Source of the DNA: Strix aluco | Lineage: Eukaryota; Chordata; Aves; Strigiformes; Strigidae | DNA: 64,000 nt | NCBI RefSeq assembly: GCF_031877795.1 | Contig: NC_133958.1 | Span: forward strand, 5,022,001-5,086,000 | Direction: 5' to 3' | Shown here: positions 18,727-30,200 of the stretch, piece after piece | Numbering within the stretch: the first letter of the stretch is position 1 | Layout of the letters: each line of letters begins with the position of its first letter | The notes under the pieces: generated by a model | Seen by the model: the letters and a program-made list of their open reading frames with translations, nothing else | What the model was told of the DNA's origin: nothing | Databases searched by the model: none | Translations under genes and position numbers: made by a program

Positions 18727-21700
18727 TCACATCGCAGACTTCATCTCCCACTCCTGGAGAGCGGGCGAGAAAGGGGGTGGTGAAGCCTCTGCACCCCCGT
18801 ACCCACGGGTGGGACCCGCTTCCCCTTAACTCTGCCCACCCTATCGGTACCTTTTTCTTCTGCAGCACTTTTCCCTTCTCGATGAGGACCGGGGAGGGGA
18901 AGGGTTTCAGGGCGCTCTTCGCCGACGCCGTGCGCCTCAACAGCGGCGTGAGGAACGAGCCCTGCCGGGAAAAAGAGCGCAGAGAGGGCGATGCCTGCCC
19001 TCCCGCACCCTTCACGCTCCCCACAGACCCTGCCCTCCCCGGTGCCCATCGCCAGTGCCCCCTCCCCACACCTCGGAGCCAGCCGAGCTGGCGGTGGCGG
19101 CGAGGTGGCCCCTCAGTGACTTGCCAATGGCCAGCAGGTTCATCTCGGAGCCGGCTTTCAGCCTGCCCTTCATGCGGCAGGCCCTCTCCAGCTGCCCCAC
19201 CTTCTCCTCCAGTTTGGGGAAGGCTCTCCTCCCTGCAAGGACAGCAGGGGCACTGCCAAGCCCGGGCACCCCTGGACCCCTCCAGATACCCCCCCGGCAC
19301 GGGGGTAGAGCCCCTCTGCGGTCCTACCGAGGAGGATATCCAGCCCGTCCCGAGCCCCTTTCCTCTCGGGCAGCGTCAGAGTGCGCTGGGATCGGGAGAG
19401 ATCCCTGCTCCGGAGCTCAGGGGTCACCTTCACCCGCTGTGGGCTGGCAGCCCGGCCCCGGAGAGCTGCTGGTGCTGGGGAGGAAGAGCAGAGGAAGGAT
19501 GCTTGGGAGGAAGAGCAGAGGGAGGAAGAGCAGAGGAAGGATGCTTGGGAGGAAGAGCAGAGGGAGGAAGAGCAGAGGGAGGATGCTTGGGAGGAAGAGC
19601 AGAGGGAAGAAGAGCAGAGGAATGATGCTTGGGAGGAAGAGCAGAGGGAAGAAGAGCGGAGGAAGGATGCTTGGGAGGAAGAGCAGAGGGAGGAAGAGCA
19701 GAGGAAGGATGCTTGGGAGGAAGAGCAGAGGAAGGATGCTTGGGAGGAAGAGCAGAGGGAGGAAGAGCGGAGGAAGAGCGGAGGAAGAGCAGAGGGAGGA
19801 AGAGCAGAGGAAGGATGCTTGGGAGGAAGAGCAGAGGGAAGAAGAGCAGAGGAAGGATGCTTGGGAGGAAGAGCAGAGGGAAGAAGAGCGGAGGAAGGAT
19901 GCTTGGGAGGAAGAGCAGAGGGAGGAAGAGCAGAGGAAGGATGCTTGGGAGGAAGAGCAGAGGAAGGATGCTTGGGAGGAAGAGCAGAGGGAGGAAGAGC
20001 AGAGGAATGATGCTTGGGAGGAAGAGCAGAGGGAAGAAGAGCAGAGGAATGATGCTTGGGAGGAAGAGCAGAGGGAGGAAGAGCGGAGGAAGAGCGGAGG
20101 AAGAGCAGAGGGAGGAAGAGCAGAGGAAGGATGCTTGGGAGGAAGAGCAGAGGGAGGAAGAGCAGAGGAATCACAGCACCACACCGTGCTGGTGGGCACC
20201 GCAGCCTCCATCCTGGCACATGGGGTTGGGGTGCAGGGGGGGACCCCGCTGCCCCCCTGGATGGAGCATCCAGCCCCTGCTCACCTGCCTGCGAGGGCAG
20301 GGCGCTGCCCGGGGCGCTGCTGCAGGCAGCGGTGGGCAGCACAGACACGGGTCTCTTGCGCTGCCCTTGCACTGCTCGGTCCAAGCTCTGCTGCTGCGAA
20401 AAAAAGCCCAGGAGAAGCCCGTGGGCAAGCGGACGGTGGGAGCCTGTTGCCGCCACCCTGGGGCTTGCATGGAGGGGGGGGGCTCAGGGTGCATCAGGGG
20501 GGGTTACCAGCTGCTGCAGCCGCTCCACGTTGGAGTAGAGATGTTTGGGGGCCTCGGCTGGTGGGGGCTGCCCGAAGGGATCATCCATGTAGGCGTTGGG
20601 GGTCGGGACACGGCGCAGCAGCAGCCCGCTGCGAGCAGGAGGGGGGGCCCATCACTGCCTGTGGCCCCGCAGCAGAGTTGGGGGGGGCTGGGGCTGGTTG
20701 TACCCCGGCCGACGGCTCCTTACCCCGTGCCAGGGCAGCCGCTGGCATCGCCCAGCCTGGGGGTCTCGGTGTGGGGGGTGTCACCGGCCGGCTCCCCTCC
20801 TCCCCTGGCCCGCAGGGTCTTCAGCCAAGCTTCCCTCTCCTCGTCCGAACGGGTCTGGCGTGGGGCAGAGGGTCGGGGCTCAGGGGGTGCCCCCAGTGAT
20901 GGGGGGGTGGGGATGGACACAGCGGGGCGCCGGGGGGCCGTGGCGGTTGCTCACCTGCAGCAGGGCGAGCTCCCGGCCTCGCTGGGCGATGCGGATGCGG
21001 AGGCGTTGGGGGGACCCGGTGGCTCCCCCGGGGGAAACGTCGCAGCCGTCCAAGCGTAGGGCGCAAACGGGGCGCTGGGCACCGCCGGGCTCGGGGAACA
21101 TGCGCAGGGCTCCCTGCCGCACCGCGCACCACAGCCGCTGCCACCGCCCGCGCAGCCGCACCGCCAGGAAACCTGCGGGGGGGAGCGAGGGGGGGCACCC
21201 CGCTATCAGCAGGGGCACACGGGGGTGCAGGGACACCCCCTCGCCCCATCCCCACGCACCGCACCTCCTTTAGCATCCCCGCCGGGTCTGGGGCTGCGGG
21301 CAGGGCTCTGCCGGGAGCCATCCTCCTCCTCCTCGCCCAGCTGGGACCCAGCAGCCTGAGAATGAAGATGCAAAGAGCCCCGTAAGCACCCTGACCCCCA
21401 CCCTCCGCAGCGTCAGCAGGGACAGGGAATTGGGGTGTTCTCCCAACACCCCCTTCCCCGTGCCTGGGTTTGCTGGAGGGGGGGGAGGACAAGCGGCTCA
21501 CCCTGCTGAGCCTCGAGGAGGGGGACGCTGGGACGCTGATGGCTGCCAGCCCGCTCGGGGCATCGCTGCTGACCTCTTCGATCACCTGCCAAAGGAGGGG
21601 GGAGCGCTGCAGCCCCGGGCTCCAGCTCCCCCGTCTGACGGGGCTCCAGGCACCCCCGGGATGGGAGGGTCCCCAGACCACCATCCTCAGCCACCTCGGG

Positions 21701-24700
21701 AGCACCCCAGCAGGGCTGTGCCCCCCCATTTCTCCCTCCTGCCCACGCAGAGCTCTGCCAGGCTGCAACACCTCCAAACCTTCCTCCAGTCCTCAGCCTG
21801 CTGCCGGCTCTGGAAGCCGATGACCAGCTCCTCACCCGCCGTCCCCGTCACCTTCAGGGCGTGTGGCATCTTCTTGCCGCGCTTGGCCTTGTAGGCGACG
21901 TGGCAACCCCGCAAATCCAGCTCCAGCACCGGCTGCGGGTCGGCGGCGCACCTGAAACACTGCGGAGGCACCGTGGGGTTCGGCGGAGCTCGGGGACCCG
22001 CTCCCAGCCTTCATCCATCCTCCTCCTCCTCCCGCTCACCAGCAGCACGTGCTCCCGGACGATGAAGAGCTGCTTTGCCCACTGCCCCAGCCAGCGCTTC
22101 CTCCAGAGGAAGCCGCAGAGCTGCGCTTCGGGGGGGCCGGGGGGCTCAGGGTCGGGACCGGTGGCCGGTGGCCGCCGCAGGTAGTGGGCACGGTCCGTCA
22201 CACCATCCTCATCCTCCCCGTATGACTCGTAGTGGCTGCTGTCGGTGTCGGCACCGCCTGAGAGCCGGGATGGCGTCAGGGTGCTGGGTGCCTGCGGGTG
22301 CCGGGGAGGGGGTGCGGGGGGGTGCTCACCGGAGCCGCCGCATCTGCCGGGGCCGAGGGGTTCGGCGTCTTCATAGGAGTCATCAGCTGGTGGGGACGGC
22401 GAGACGCCCTGCGCCTTGCTCTGGGGGGAGAAGGGGTGCTCCGAAGGTGCTGCCCCCCCCGGGGGGAACCTCGTAGACTCCCCAAGGGACTGTTGGGGGG
22501 GCTCTGCCCAGAGTTGGGGGCAGCACGGGAACCTTCCCAGCCCGGCCGGACCCCCGTGTGAGCGAGGTTGCAGTGCAGGGACGCCCACAGGGTGCCTCTC
22601 TCCCACCCCCTGCCCCAGGAGCACCCACAGCCCCCCTCCCCTCCGCTGCCCACCCTTACCCCTCCCCGCAGGCTCAGGGTGCTGGCCGGGCGGCACTCGC
22701 AGGCTCTCCCTCCCGTTGCATCTGCCGTCCTGGTTCCTGGAGTGGGGAGAAAAACAAGATTGGCAGCGACGTGGGCGAGGAGGTGGCATCCCCGGGGAGC
22801 CACCAGCGGAGATGATGGGGTGAGGGCAAAGACGGGGTGCAGGGCAGAGTGTGTGACTTACCCAGGCTGGCCCGACCCTGCGGGGTCCCCGGGGAAGGCG
22901 AGAGGCAGCGCATGATCATATACTCTGCGTCCTCTGCTGCGGGACAGGGTGGGGGGGGGAGCACCCAGTCACAGCCCTGCTCCCAGTCCCTTCCCTACCG
23001 GGTGCTAGCTGGGGGCTGCCCCATGTCCCCCCCACCCGCAGACCCGTGCTCACACTGGGGGCTCTGCAGTCGGGACAGGAGATCGGCCACCGATTTCTTC
23101 TTGGCCCGAGCCGCGGCGCTGAGGCTTTCCCGGTCCAGGATGAGCAGGAAGGACCGTAGGTCCGACAGCAGCTTGTCCAGGTCTGCAGGGGACAAGGACG
23201 TGCCACCACACCCCGGCAGGGAGGGTGCAGGCAGGGATGCACCGGGCAGGGCTGGCAGGGGCTCCCCGATACCCAGCAAACAGACGTGGGGTTACGTGCC
23301 CCGTACCCCCGCTCCCGGCACCTGCCCCGGCTCCGCACAATCCCGCTATTGACAGGCCCGGGGTGCCGGGGGAGGATGAGGAGGGGGGACGGGGACCCGC
23401 GCCGCTGAAGGCTCCTCTGTGTGCGCTCACAGAGTGGGTTTGTTCCCGGTTGGGCGAGGGGAGCCGTGGCTGGGGGGCCATGCTGGGCAGCCCAACGTGC
23501 TGTGGAGGAGGAGGAGGAGGCGTGGCACATGGGATGAAGGCTGCTCCGGGCACGCTGAAAATGCGGAGCATTCACCCGCTCCGAGGGCAGGGAGAGGGGT
23601 CGGGGCTCAGCGCCAGCCGGGGACCTCCAGGAAGGAGGGATGGAGCGGGACAAGGAGCTGCTTTGTGCCTCCTCGCCCCGGCTGGGGACAACGAGAGTCC
23701 CGCACTGTGTGTCCCCCCCACCAGCCCCCCCAGGGTGGGGGGACCCGGGGAGAGGGTCCCTCCGGCCCTGAGCGGTGGCAGCCCCGTCAGCTCTGGGTGT
23801 TTTTTTGTTCTGGAGGAGCACGTGGCGGAGCAGGACCACACACACCCCCAGCCCAGCCCCTCGCCCCGCTCCCCCAGACCCCCCTCACCCAGAGCACCCC
23901 CCCACTGCCACTGCAGGAAGGGGCAGATGTCCCGCACCCCCCCCCCCTTCCTTCTTACTGTGCATCTGGAAGTGGTTTGTGTCACAGCTGCTCTGGGCTC
24001 TGCTCCCCCCCGGGATAAAATATTGCAGACCCCCCCCCATTGAAACCCACCGCCTCCTGGGAGGGGGCCTGGCTGTGCCCGCTTCCCCCACGCTGCCCCC
24101 AGCTTCCCTCCTCGCCATCCCCTTGTGAGGAAGAAGAGGGACAACCCCAGCAAAGGCCTGGGGATGATGCCCCGGTGACCCCCCCGCAAAACCTCAGGTG
24201 ACCCCGGCATCCCTGAGCGCTGCCACATCCCCTCATCGCTCCGGGCACCCCCAAAACCAGCAGCAGGTGGGGGGAAGGAGCCCACCGGTGCCACGGGTCT
24301 TACAGGGGGCAGGGGAGAAGCCTCTGAGGAGGTGCTGGAATGGGGGGAGCCCTGTCCCCCCCCCTCCAGCTGGGGAGCACACACCCTGCCCGGAGGGAGA
24401 GGAAACATCTGGCAGGGCAGCGAGGCTGAGCAATGCCGGAGCTGGGCCCAAACATCTGGATTGCCCTGGAAACCGGGGAAGGGAAGGGAAGGGGGGGACA
24501 GCTCCTGGGGGGACTGAGTAGGGGGGGCAGGGGGGGGGGTGGCATTGGGGTAGGGGCTGGCCAAAGGAACCTGCGGGCAGAGGGTGAGTAGGGGGGTGTC
24601 GGGGACTGTCCCCCGTGCCCGGTGTGCCTGGCTCGTCCTCTCCCTCCCTTTCTCCTCTCCTCCTCCGCCCAGGCCAAATTCCTCGGCAATGACATCTCCG

Positions 24701-25672
24701 TCCACTCACCCCCTCAACCCTCCTCCCCCCCCGCGCTCCCCCCTGCCTGGCCCTGATGCCCTCGGTGGGGCGGGAGGAGGTGGGGGGGGGGATGTCGTGT
24801 CTGGTGGTGCCCCGCAGCCCCGCTGCCTGCACCCACGAAGCTGTGCCAGCCGCCCGCTGCCGGGGCCCGGGAAAGGCAGCCGGGATGAAAACCAGCTGCT
24901 TCGGTCTCCAGGGCGGGAGGAAAACGCCCCCCCCAAAACACACCACCATGTCCTCGCAAAGCGTCCAACCCCCGTGGCATCCTCATCCTCATCCTGGCAT
25001 CCTCATCCTCGGGGGAGGAAGGAGAGGGCTGCCCAAGGGATGCCACCCCGCGGCCACGTGCAACGAGGGGCAAGAGGTGCTGGGGCTCAGCCCCGCTCCC
25101 CCCGGGGGGGTGCAGCGGCTCGGGGGCACCCCAGGGCCCCGCTCCAGCGCCGGGGGTGGCTCTGGCCCAGCGCGGGATGACTCAGAGGAGGAGGCCGAAG
25201 GCTCTTGGCCGCAGCGTGACCCGTCACTGCGGGGAGGCTCCGGGCCACGGCTTGAGGGCGGAGACGCTCCCCGCCCCCCTCACGGCTTCTGCGCCCCCAA
25301 ATTGCCCCCAGGGAGGGTGCTGGCACCCCACATCCTGCCACAGCGCCCCAACACCTGTTCGGGGGCACCCAGGCACCCCCATCCCCGCTCCGACACCCCG
25401 AGCCCCCACACCCACGCCTGGCCCCTTGCACCCCCCCCACCTCCCCAAACCCCCACTCTCCCCCTTTTACCCCCCCTCCTCCTTCCTATACACCCCCTTT
25501 TTCCCTTCCACACCCCTTTTTTGCACACCCACACCCCCGAAAGCACCCCCCCAAGCCCTGCTCCCCCCCCCCAACAGCTTCACGCACACCCTCTGCCCTC
25601 TCTTTCACCCTTTTGCAGGCTCGCACCCCCCCATAACTTGTACCCCCCCCTCGTACCTCTCTGCCGGGCCAT
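18727..25672 (-). CDS. AFAP-family actin-filament adaptor (AFAP1L2-like, possible fourth paralogue)
   Basis: Tandem-PH adaptor related to AFAP1, AFAP1L1 and AFAP1L2/XB130. Seventeen coding exons, about 647 residues. From the start: 25657-25672, 23054-23182, 22862-22936, 22660-22736, 22330-22420, 22040-22257, 21780-21959, 21502-21585, 21265-21355, 20955-21172, 20724-20854, 20508-20628, 20289-20393, 19328-19436, 19072-19232, 18851-18961, 18727-18753. Residues 1-11 (MARQRDLDKLL) align without gaps to AFAP1L2. YMIM at 54-57 is a YxxM PI3K-SH2 motif at the same position as XB130 Tyr54. PH1 spans about 176-265 (FLWRKRWLGQWAKQL), PH2 about 320-415, a short coiled coil about 530-600, and the ending VLQKKKEWEMKSAM matches the family tail. 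One junction (20289) needs a GC donor to stay in frame. Head to tail with DMTN. Confidence 0.88.
19475..20172. repeat. 27/39-bp minisatellite inside an AFAP-like intron
   Basis: About 700 bp of GAGGAAGAGCAGAGG units alternating with AAGGATGCTTGG. On the + strand it is open in all frames and reads as Glu/Arg-rich repeats (EEQRKDAWE), but it lies in an intron of a - strand gene and lacks any recognisable flanking exon. Confidence 0.92.
23183..25656. other. First intron of the AFAP-like gene
   Basis: About 2.5 kb of GC-rich intron between the 16-nt first coding exon and exon 2. It holds C-rich stretches (24710-24740, 25420-25600) but no recognisable exon or repeat family. Long apparent reading frames on both strands here are compositional. 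Confidence 0.5.
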
Positions 25673-25900
25673 GGTGGGGGTGCGCTCACATCGCGCCGGG
25701 ACCGGGGCAGCGCTGGCCCGGCTCGGCTCGGCCCGGCTCTCACACACCCTGCGGGCCCCCAGCACAGCCCGGCCGGGGGGGGGGTGAGGAGGGGAGGGGG
25801 GAGGGAAGGCGGGGAAGGGCTCCTCATCCTTCTCGAAGCACCATCGCCATCTGCAGGGACCTGGGACCGGGGAAGGGGGGGGAAGAGGAAAAAGCAAAGC
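25673..25900 (-). promoter_or_regulatory. Presumed promoter of the AFAP-like gene
   Basis: CpG-rich sequence directly upstream of the 16-nt first coding exon, including a repeated CCCGGCTCGG motif at about 25718-25737. It is squeezed between this gene and the DMTN 3' UTR, which ends near 25930. Confidence 0.4.
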
Positions 25901-25932
25901 AGCGGAGCCGGGCTGGATAAAGCCATTTCACC

Positions 25933-25938
25933 TTTAAT
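25933..25938 (-). terminator. DMTN: Possible DMTN polyadenylation signal
   Basis: TTTAAT on + is ATTAAA on -, about 1.3 kb past the DMTN stop. The last 230 bases before it (25930-26160) are AT-rich, unlike the rest of the region, as expected for a conserved 3' UTR end. 26170-27231 is GC-rich UTR with no feature recognised. Confidence 0.4.
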
Positions 25939-27231
25939 TGTAAGCAAAAAATCACTCTCACGCGGATTCTCCGACACCAGCAAATAAAATAAACTCTAAC
26001 AAAACAGAGAAAGTGAATCACCGTAGTCCAGTCCGAAAACAACCCATATTTATATATATATTTATAGATATGTCGTTTGTAGAGTAGCAGTGAAAGGCAA
26101 GTATGGGCCAGTGATTTCCCAATAAATTACATTCTTTACATCCCAACAAGGTCTAGCGGCTGGAAAAGTGGCTGGAAACAGAAACCGGGGAGCGTGGGGG
26201 GGTGTCGGGGGTGCGGGGGTCCTGCCCAAAACGTGTGCCCAAAGAGGGGACGGGAGAGGTGGGAGAGGGAAGGTGCTGCCCGGTGTGAAGCCCCTGCCTG
26301 CGCGGTGGCGGGGGGGGGGGGGCAGGCAGCGCTGCCTGTCGAGCCGTACCCCCCCGCCCCCCCACTTCTTTCTGCCCAGCTGCACCCCCCAACGCATCAC
26401 CCCGCTGTGGGCGCAGCTGCGGTTCCAAATGCAGCAGGAGCTGCTGGGGGGTCCCCCCCCTGTGACCCCCCCCCCCCCCACCGCTGCCACCCCCTGCCCC
26501 ATCCCACCCCAGCCCTGCCCTCTGCCAGCCCGGTGCCGGGCAGGTTTTGGCAGTGTCCGTGTGTCCTTGAGGTCCTCGCTGCAACAGCTGGCACAGGAGG
26601 GACCTGGGGAGGGGGGGGGTGTGTTAAATGGGGGGGCTGGAGTAGTGGGGGGGGGCAAGGCAGGGTGCTGGCCTGGCTTTGCCAGGAGCACACGGGTCTG
26701 GCAGTGAGTCGGCCCCCACCCAGGCGCTTCCCAAGTCTTGGGGTGAAGGCATGGGGGGGCAGAGGGGCACCCCGAGGGGCAGAGCGGCACCCTGGGTGTG
26801 GGGGGGCACCCTGGGTGTGGAGGTTGGAGGCAGCCGACCCCCCCAGAAAGGAGAAGAAGCCACCCCACTGCCTGCATGCCGGAGCTGGCTGAAAGCAGAG
26901 CCAGGCCTTACCCTCCCAGGAGGGGGAGAGAGGGGGGGGTACAAAGCACAGAGACCCCCCCCGCATCTCCGCTCTCCTGGCTGAACCGTGCCTGCTCCAG
27001 GGCAAGGTCTGCCCCCAGCCCCCCCACCCCGCTGCAAGCTGAGGGAGTAGAGGCAGAGCACCCCCCCCCCAACCCCTTTGCCTGCAGGAGCGAGGCGGGG
27101 GGCAGAGCTGGGGGGGGGGGGGGGAAGGGAAAAAGGGGGGGCCTAGTAAAAACCGGCTGAGAGCCCTAAAGCGGTTACACGGCGTGACACGGACTGAGCT
27201 CGGGGCCGAGGAGGGCTCAGAAGAGGAAGGC

Positions 27232-30200
27232 TCAGAAGAGGAAGGCTTTCTTCTTCAGCTCGTTGCGCTTCCAGAGGGCCAGCTTGCTGAACTCCTCGGG
27301 GGGCATCTCGAAGACCCGCAGGAAATCCTCGGGGGAGAGGTGCCGCTGCGAGGAGGAGGGAGGGGGGAAAGAGAGGAGGGTGATGGGGTGCTGGGTTCAT
27401 CCCCCCCCCCTCCAATTTTTCTCCCCCCTGACCCCAGCTCAGCCCCTACCTCCAGCCGGGTCCTGTCCACCCCGGGCGGCAGCTTCACCCGGCCTCGGTT
27501 TGTCACCATCAGCATTTCATAGGGGTAAATCTACAAGGGGAGGGGGGGCGGAGGCTGTAAGACCCTCTCCACAGCCCCCCTCCAGCCCTGCGCAAGCCCC
27601 CCCGCCCCCCCATCCCCACTCACCTTTTGCTCCAACATGCTGGGCAGGGAATTGCCTCTGTCCATGCGCCCACGCTGCCCGTTCTGAGGGGGCAAAGCCT
27701 GGCGTCAGCACCGACCCCCCCCACCTCCCCAAAGGGCTGCTCTCTCCCTCCCGAACTGAAGCCAAGGTGATGGGCTCCAGCCCGGGGAGCGCCCCCCCCC
27801 TCCGGCACCCATCAGAGGTGGCCCCGTGTCTGCTCCCCGCCCCCCCAGACCCGGCATACATCACCCCCTCGCTGGCTCTCCGTGCCGGCAGCAGGATGAG
27901 TTCTTTCTTACCTGCAGGCCTGAAGAGGAGAGAGGAGCAGGGCTCAGCCCGGGGTCCCCCCTCTAGGACCCCCCCCCACCATCCTCCCCCGGGTGATGAC
28001 AAGCCCCAAGAGGTGGTTTTCCACCCTCTGCTGAGCCCAGCATCCCCCATCCCTGGGGACACTCCGAATCCCCCATCCCTGCAGACACCCCCAAACCCTG
28101 CGGGACACCCCCACATCCCCACCCCAGCCGATGCTCACCCGGACTGCCCTTCTCGCTGCCTGCCGAGCTGAACTCTGCCGACTGCAGCTGCAAGGGGACA
28201 GGGGACAGCATCAGAGCGGTGCCACCCCCAGACCCCCTCCAGGGCTGTGTGGGCCCCCCCCCCCCGCAGCGTGGAGGCAGCTGCCTGCCCACTCACCCGG
28301 GTGAGGGTGCTCCTGCCAGAAGCGGGCAGCGAGGAGCTCTTGTAGCTCCCCATGTGCAGAGCTGCGAGAGAGCAAGAGACTGTCAGAGGTGCAGGCAGGG
28401 CTGCCGGAGCTGGCAGGGGTGCAGGCAGGGCTGCTGGAGCTGGCAGGGGTGCAGGCAGGGCTGCCGGAGCTGGCAGGGGTGCAGGCAGCCAGAGCCACGG
28501 GGTGGAGAAGGGAAGGGACCCACGTACATGTGTGGAAGGGCGTCCGGTCCGGCAGCGAGCGGGTTTTTCTCCGGATGGGGAGAGATTTCTCCATCTCCTC
28601 CTTCAGAATCAGCTTCCCGAGGTTGGAGGTGATCTGGGGACGAAGGGACAAGGGTGGGGATGGGTGTCAGCGCATCCCCAGCCCCTCGCAGGGTGCCCGT
28701 CCGCCCGCTCTGCCCCTCACCTTGCTTAGCTCCTGCCTCTGGAGCTCCCGCAGGTTCTTCATCTCCTCCGTCAGGTCCTCCTCCTCCTCCTCCCCTCTTT
28801 TGGAGGCCATCCGCCTCCTCCACTCCGTCTCTGGGGGCAAAAAGGGGATGTTAGATCCATCCTCAGCGCTCCCACGGAGTCTCGGGGTGGGGGGGGAGCA
28901 GCCCACCCCCTCGCCTGCCCCCCACCTACCCATGACGGCCAGGGATGGGGGGCACGGCCAGTAATCGGTCTCGATCTTGGCGGGCTGGTTGGGGTCTGGG
29001 GGCTGCGCCGCTGGGAACTTGGAGGATTCGATGATCAAGTCCTCTATGAGATGTTTCCCGTGGTGGGCGCCGGGATGATGGTCTGTGGGACACGGCGAAG
29101 GGAGGGCGGTGAGGCAGAGCCCCGGGGTGCCCCATCCCGTGGGACAGCCCCCCCCCCCCCCGCTCACCTTTCTGCCTGTAGATCGGGGGCTTCTTGTATA
29201 TGTTGAGCTCCGTCGTGTCAGTCTCTGCAAGGAAAAAAAAGGAGGTTGGGGGCTGGGAATAGGCAGCTCACAGCCCTGCGAAGGGGCTCACCCAGCCCTC
29301 TCCCCACCGTGGTGGGGCTCGGGGTCAGGCAGTGCCGAGGGGGGGACGGTAGGATGGGGGGGGGTCACAGTACCGGGTCGGTGGAAGTGCTGCACGCTGC
29401 TGCGGGCCGAGCTGCCGCCCTGGCGAGAGGTGGGCTGCGAGGTGCTGCCGGGGGTCCGGCTCTCCAGCCACTCCCGGATGACCTACGGGCAAGCGTGGCC
29501 AGTGAGCAGCGAGCCCCCGGTCAACTCAGCACAGCCCCCCCGCCCCAAATCTCCTCAGAGCACCCCCCCACCCCCACCCCGCCTGCATCCCAGCGCTGGG
29601 GCGAGCGGTGTCGGTACTCACCTCCGGAGATGGAGGAGGAGAGATGGATTTAGGAGACAGAGAGCGCTGCAGAAGGCAAGAAGCAATTTATTCCAGCAGC
29701 CCCACATCTGCCCTCTGGGACCCCTCACTGGCCCTCCCCAAAAAAATGGGGGATGCAGGTGGCCCCGGGCCACCCTCACCTCTCGGCTCCGGGGCAGCTC
29801 CACGTGCTCCATGAGGGAGTAGGTGAAATGGGGTTCGTAGATCATCAAGTCAGGGCGCTCGATGTCCAGGATCGCTTTGTCCTTGGGGATGGCAGCCAGG
29901 TCCTTGTAGCCCAGAACCTCGTTGTCCATTTTGGCCTGGAAGGAAGGAAAAATACCTTTGGTTTTTGGGTGCAGAAAAGGAACATTGGGCAACGGGGAGG
30001 GTTTCCCCAGGGCTGGCATCTTCCGTGGTCCCGCTGGGGTGATGGAGAGGGTCTGGGGAGGCACAACCCGACCCCCACGGATGGAGGGATGTGGGGGGGG
30101 GACATGTGAGGGGCCTCTTACCACGATGCTGGAGGGCGACCCGGGGACACTGGACCCGCGGGAGGAACAGACGCTCCCAGGGGAGGTCAGTGGTTGCTGG

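Noticed and set aside
19055-21059. Long + strand reading frames (up to about 614 codons) with Glu/Arg-rich repeats
   Set aside because: They run through a purine-rich minisatellite and over exons of the - strand AFAP-like gene. All three frames are open because of the repeat; no start context, splice sites or family match.
18727-25672. Simple assignment as AFAP1L2
   Set aside because: AFAP1L2 belongs next to ABLIM1; here the neighbour is dematin, and PH2 and the C-terminal region are strongly diverged. Kept as AFAP-family with no symbol.
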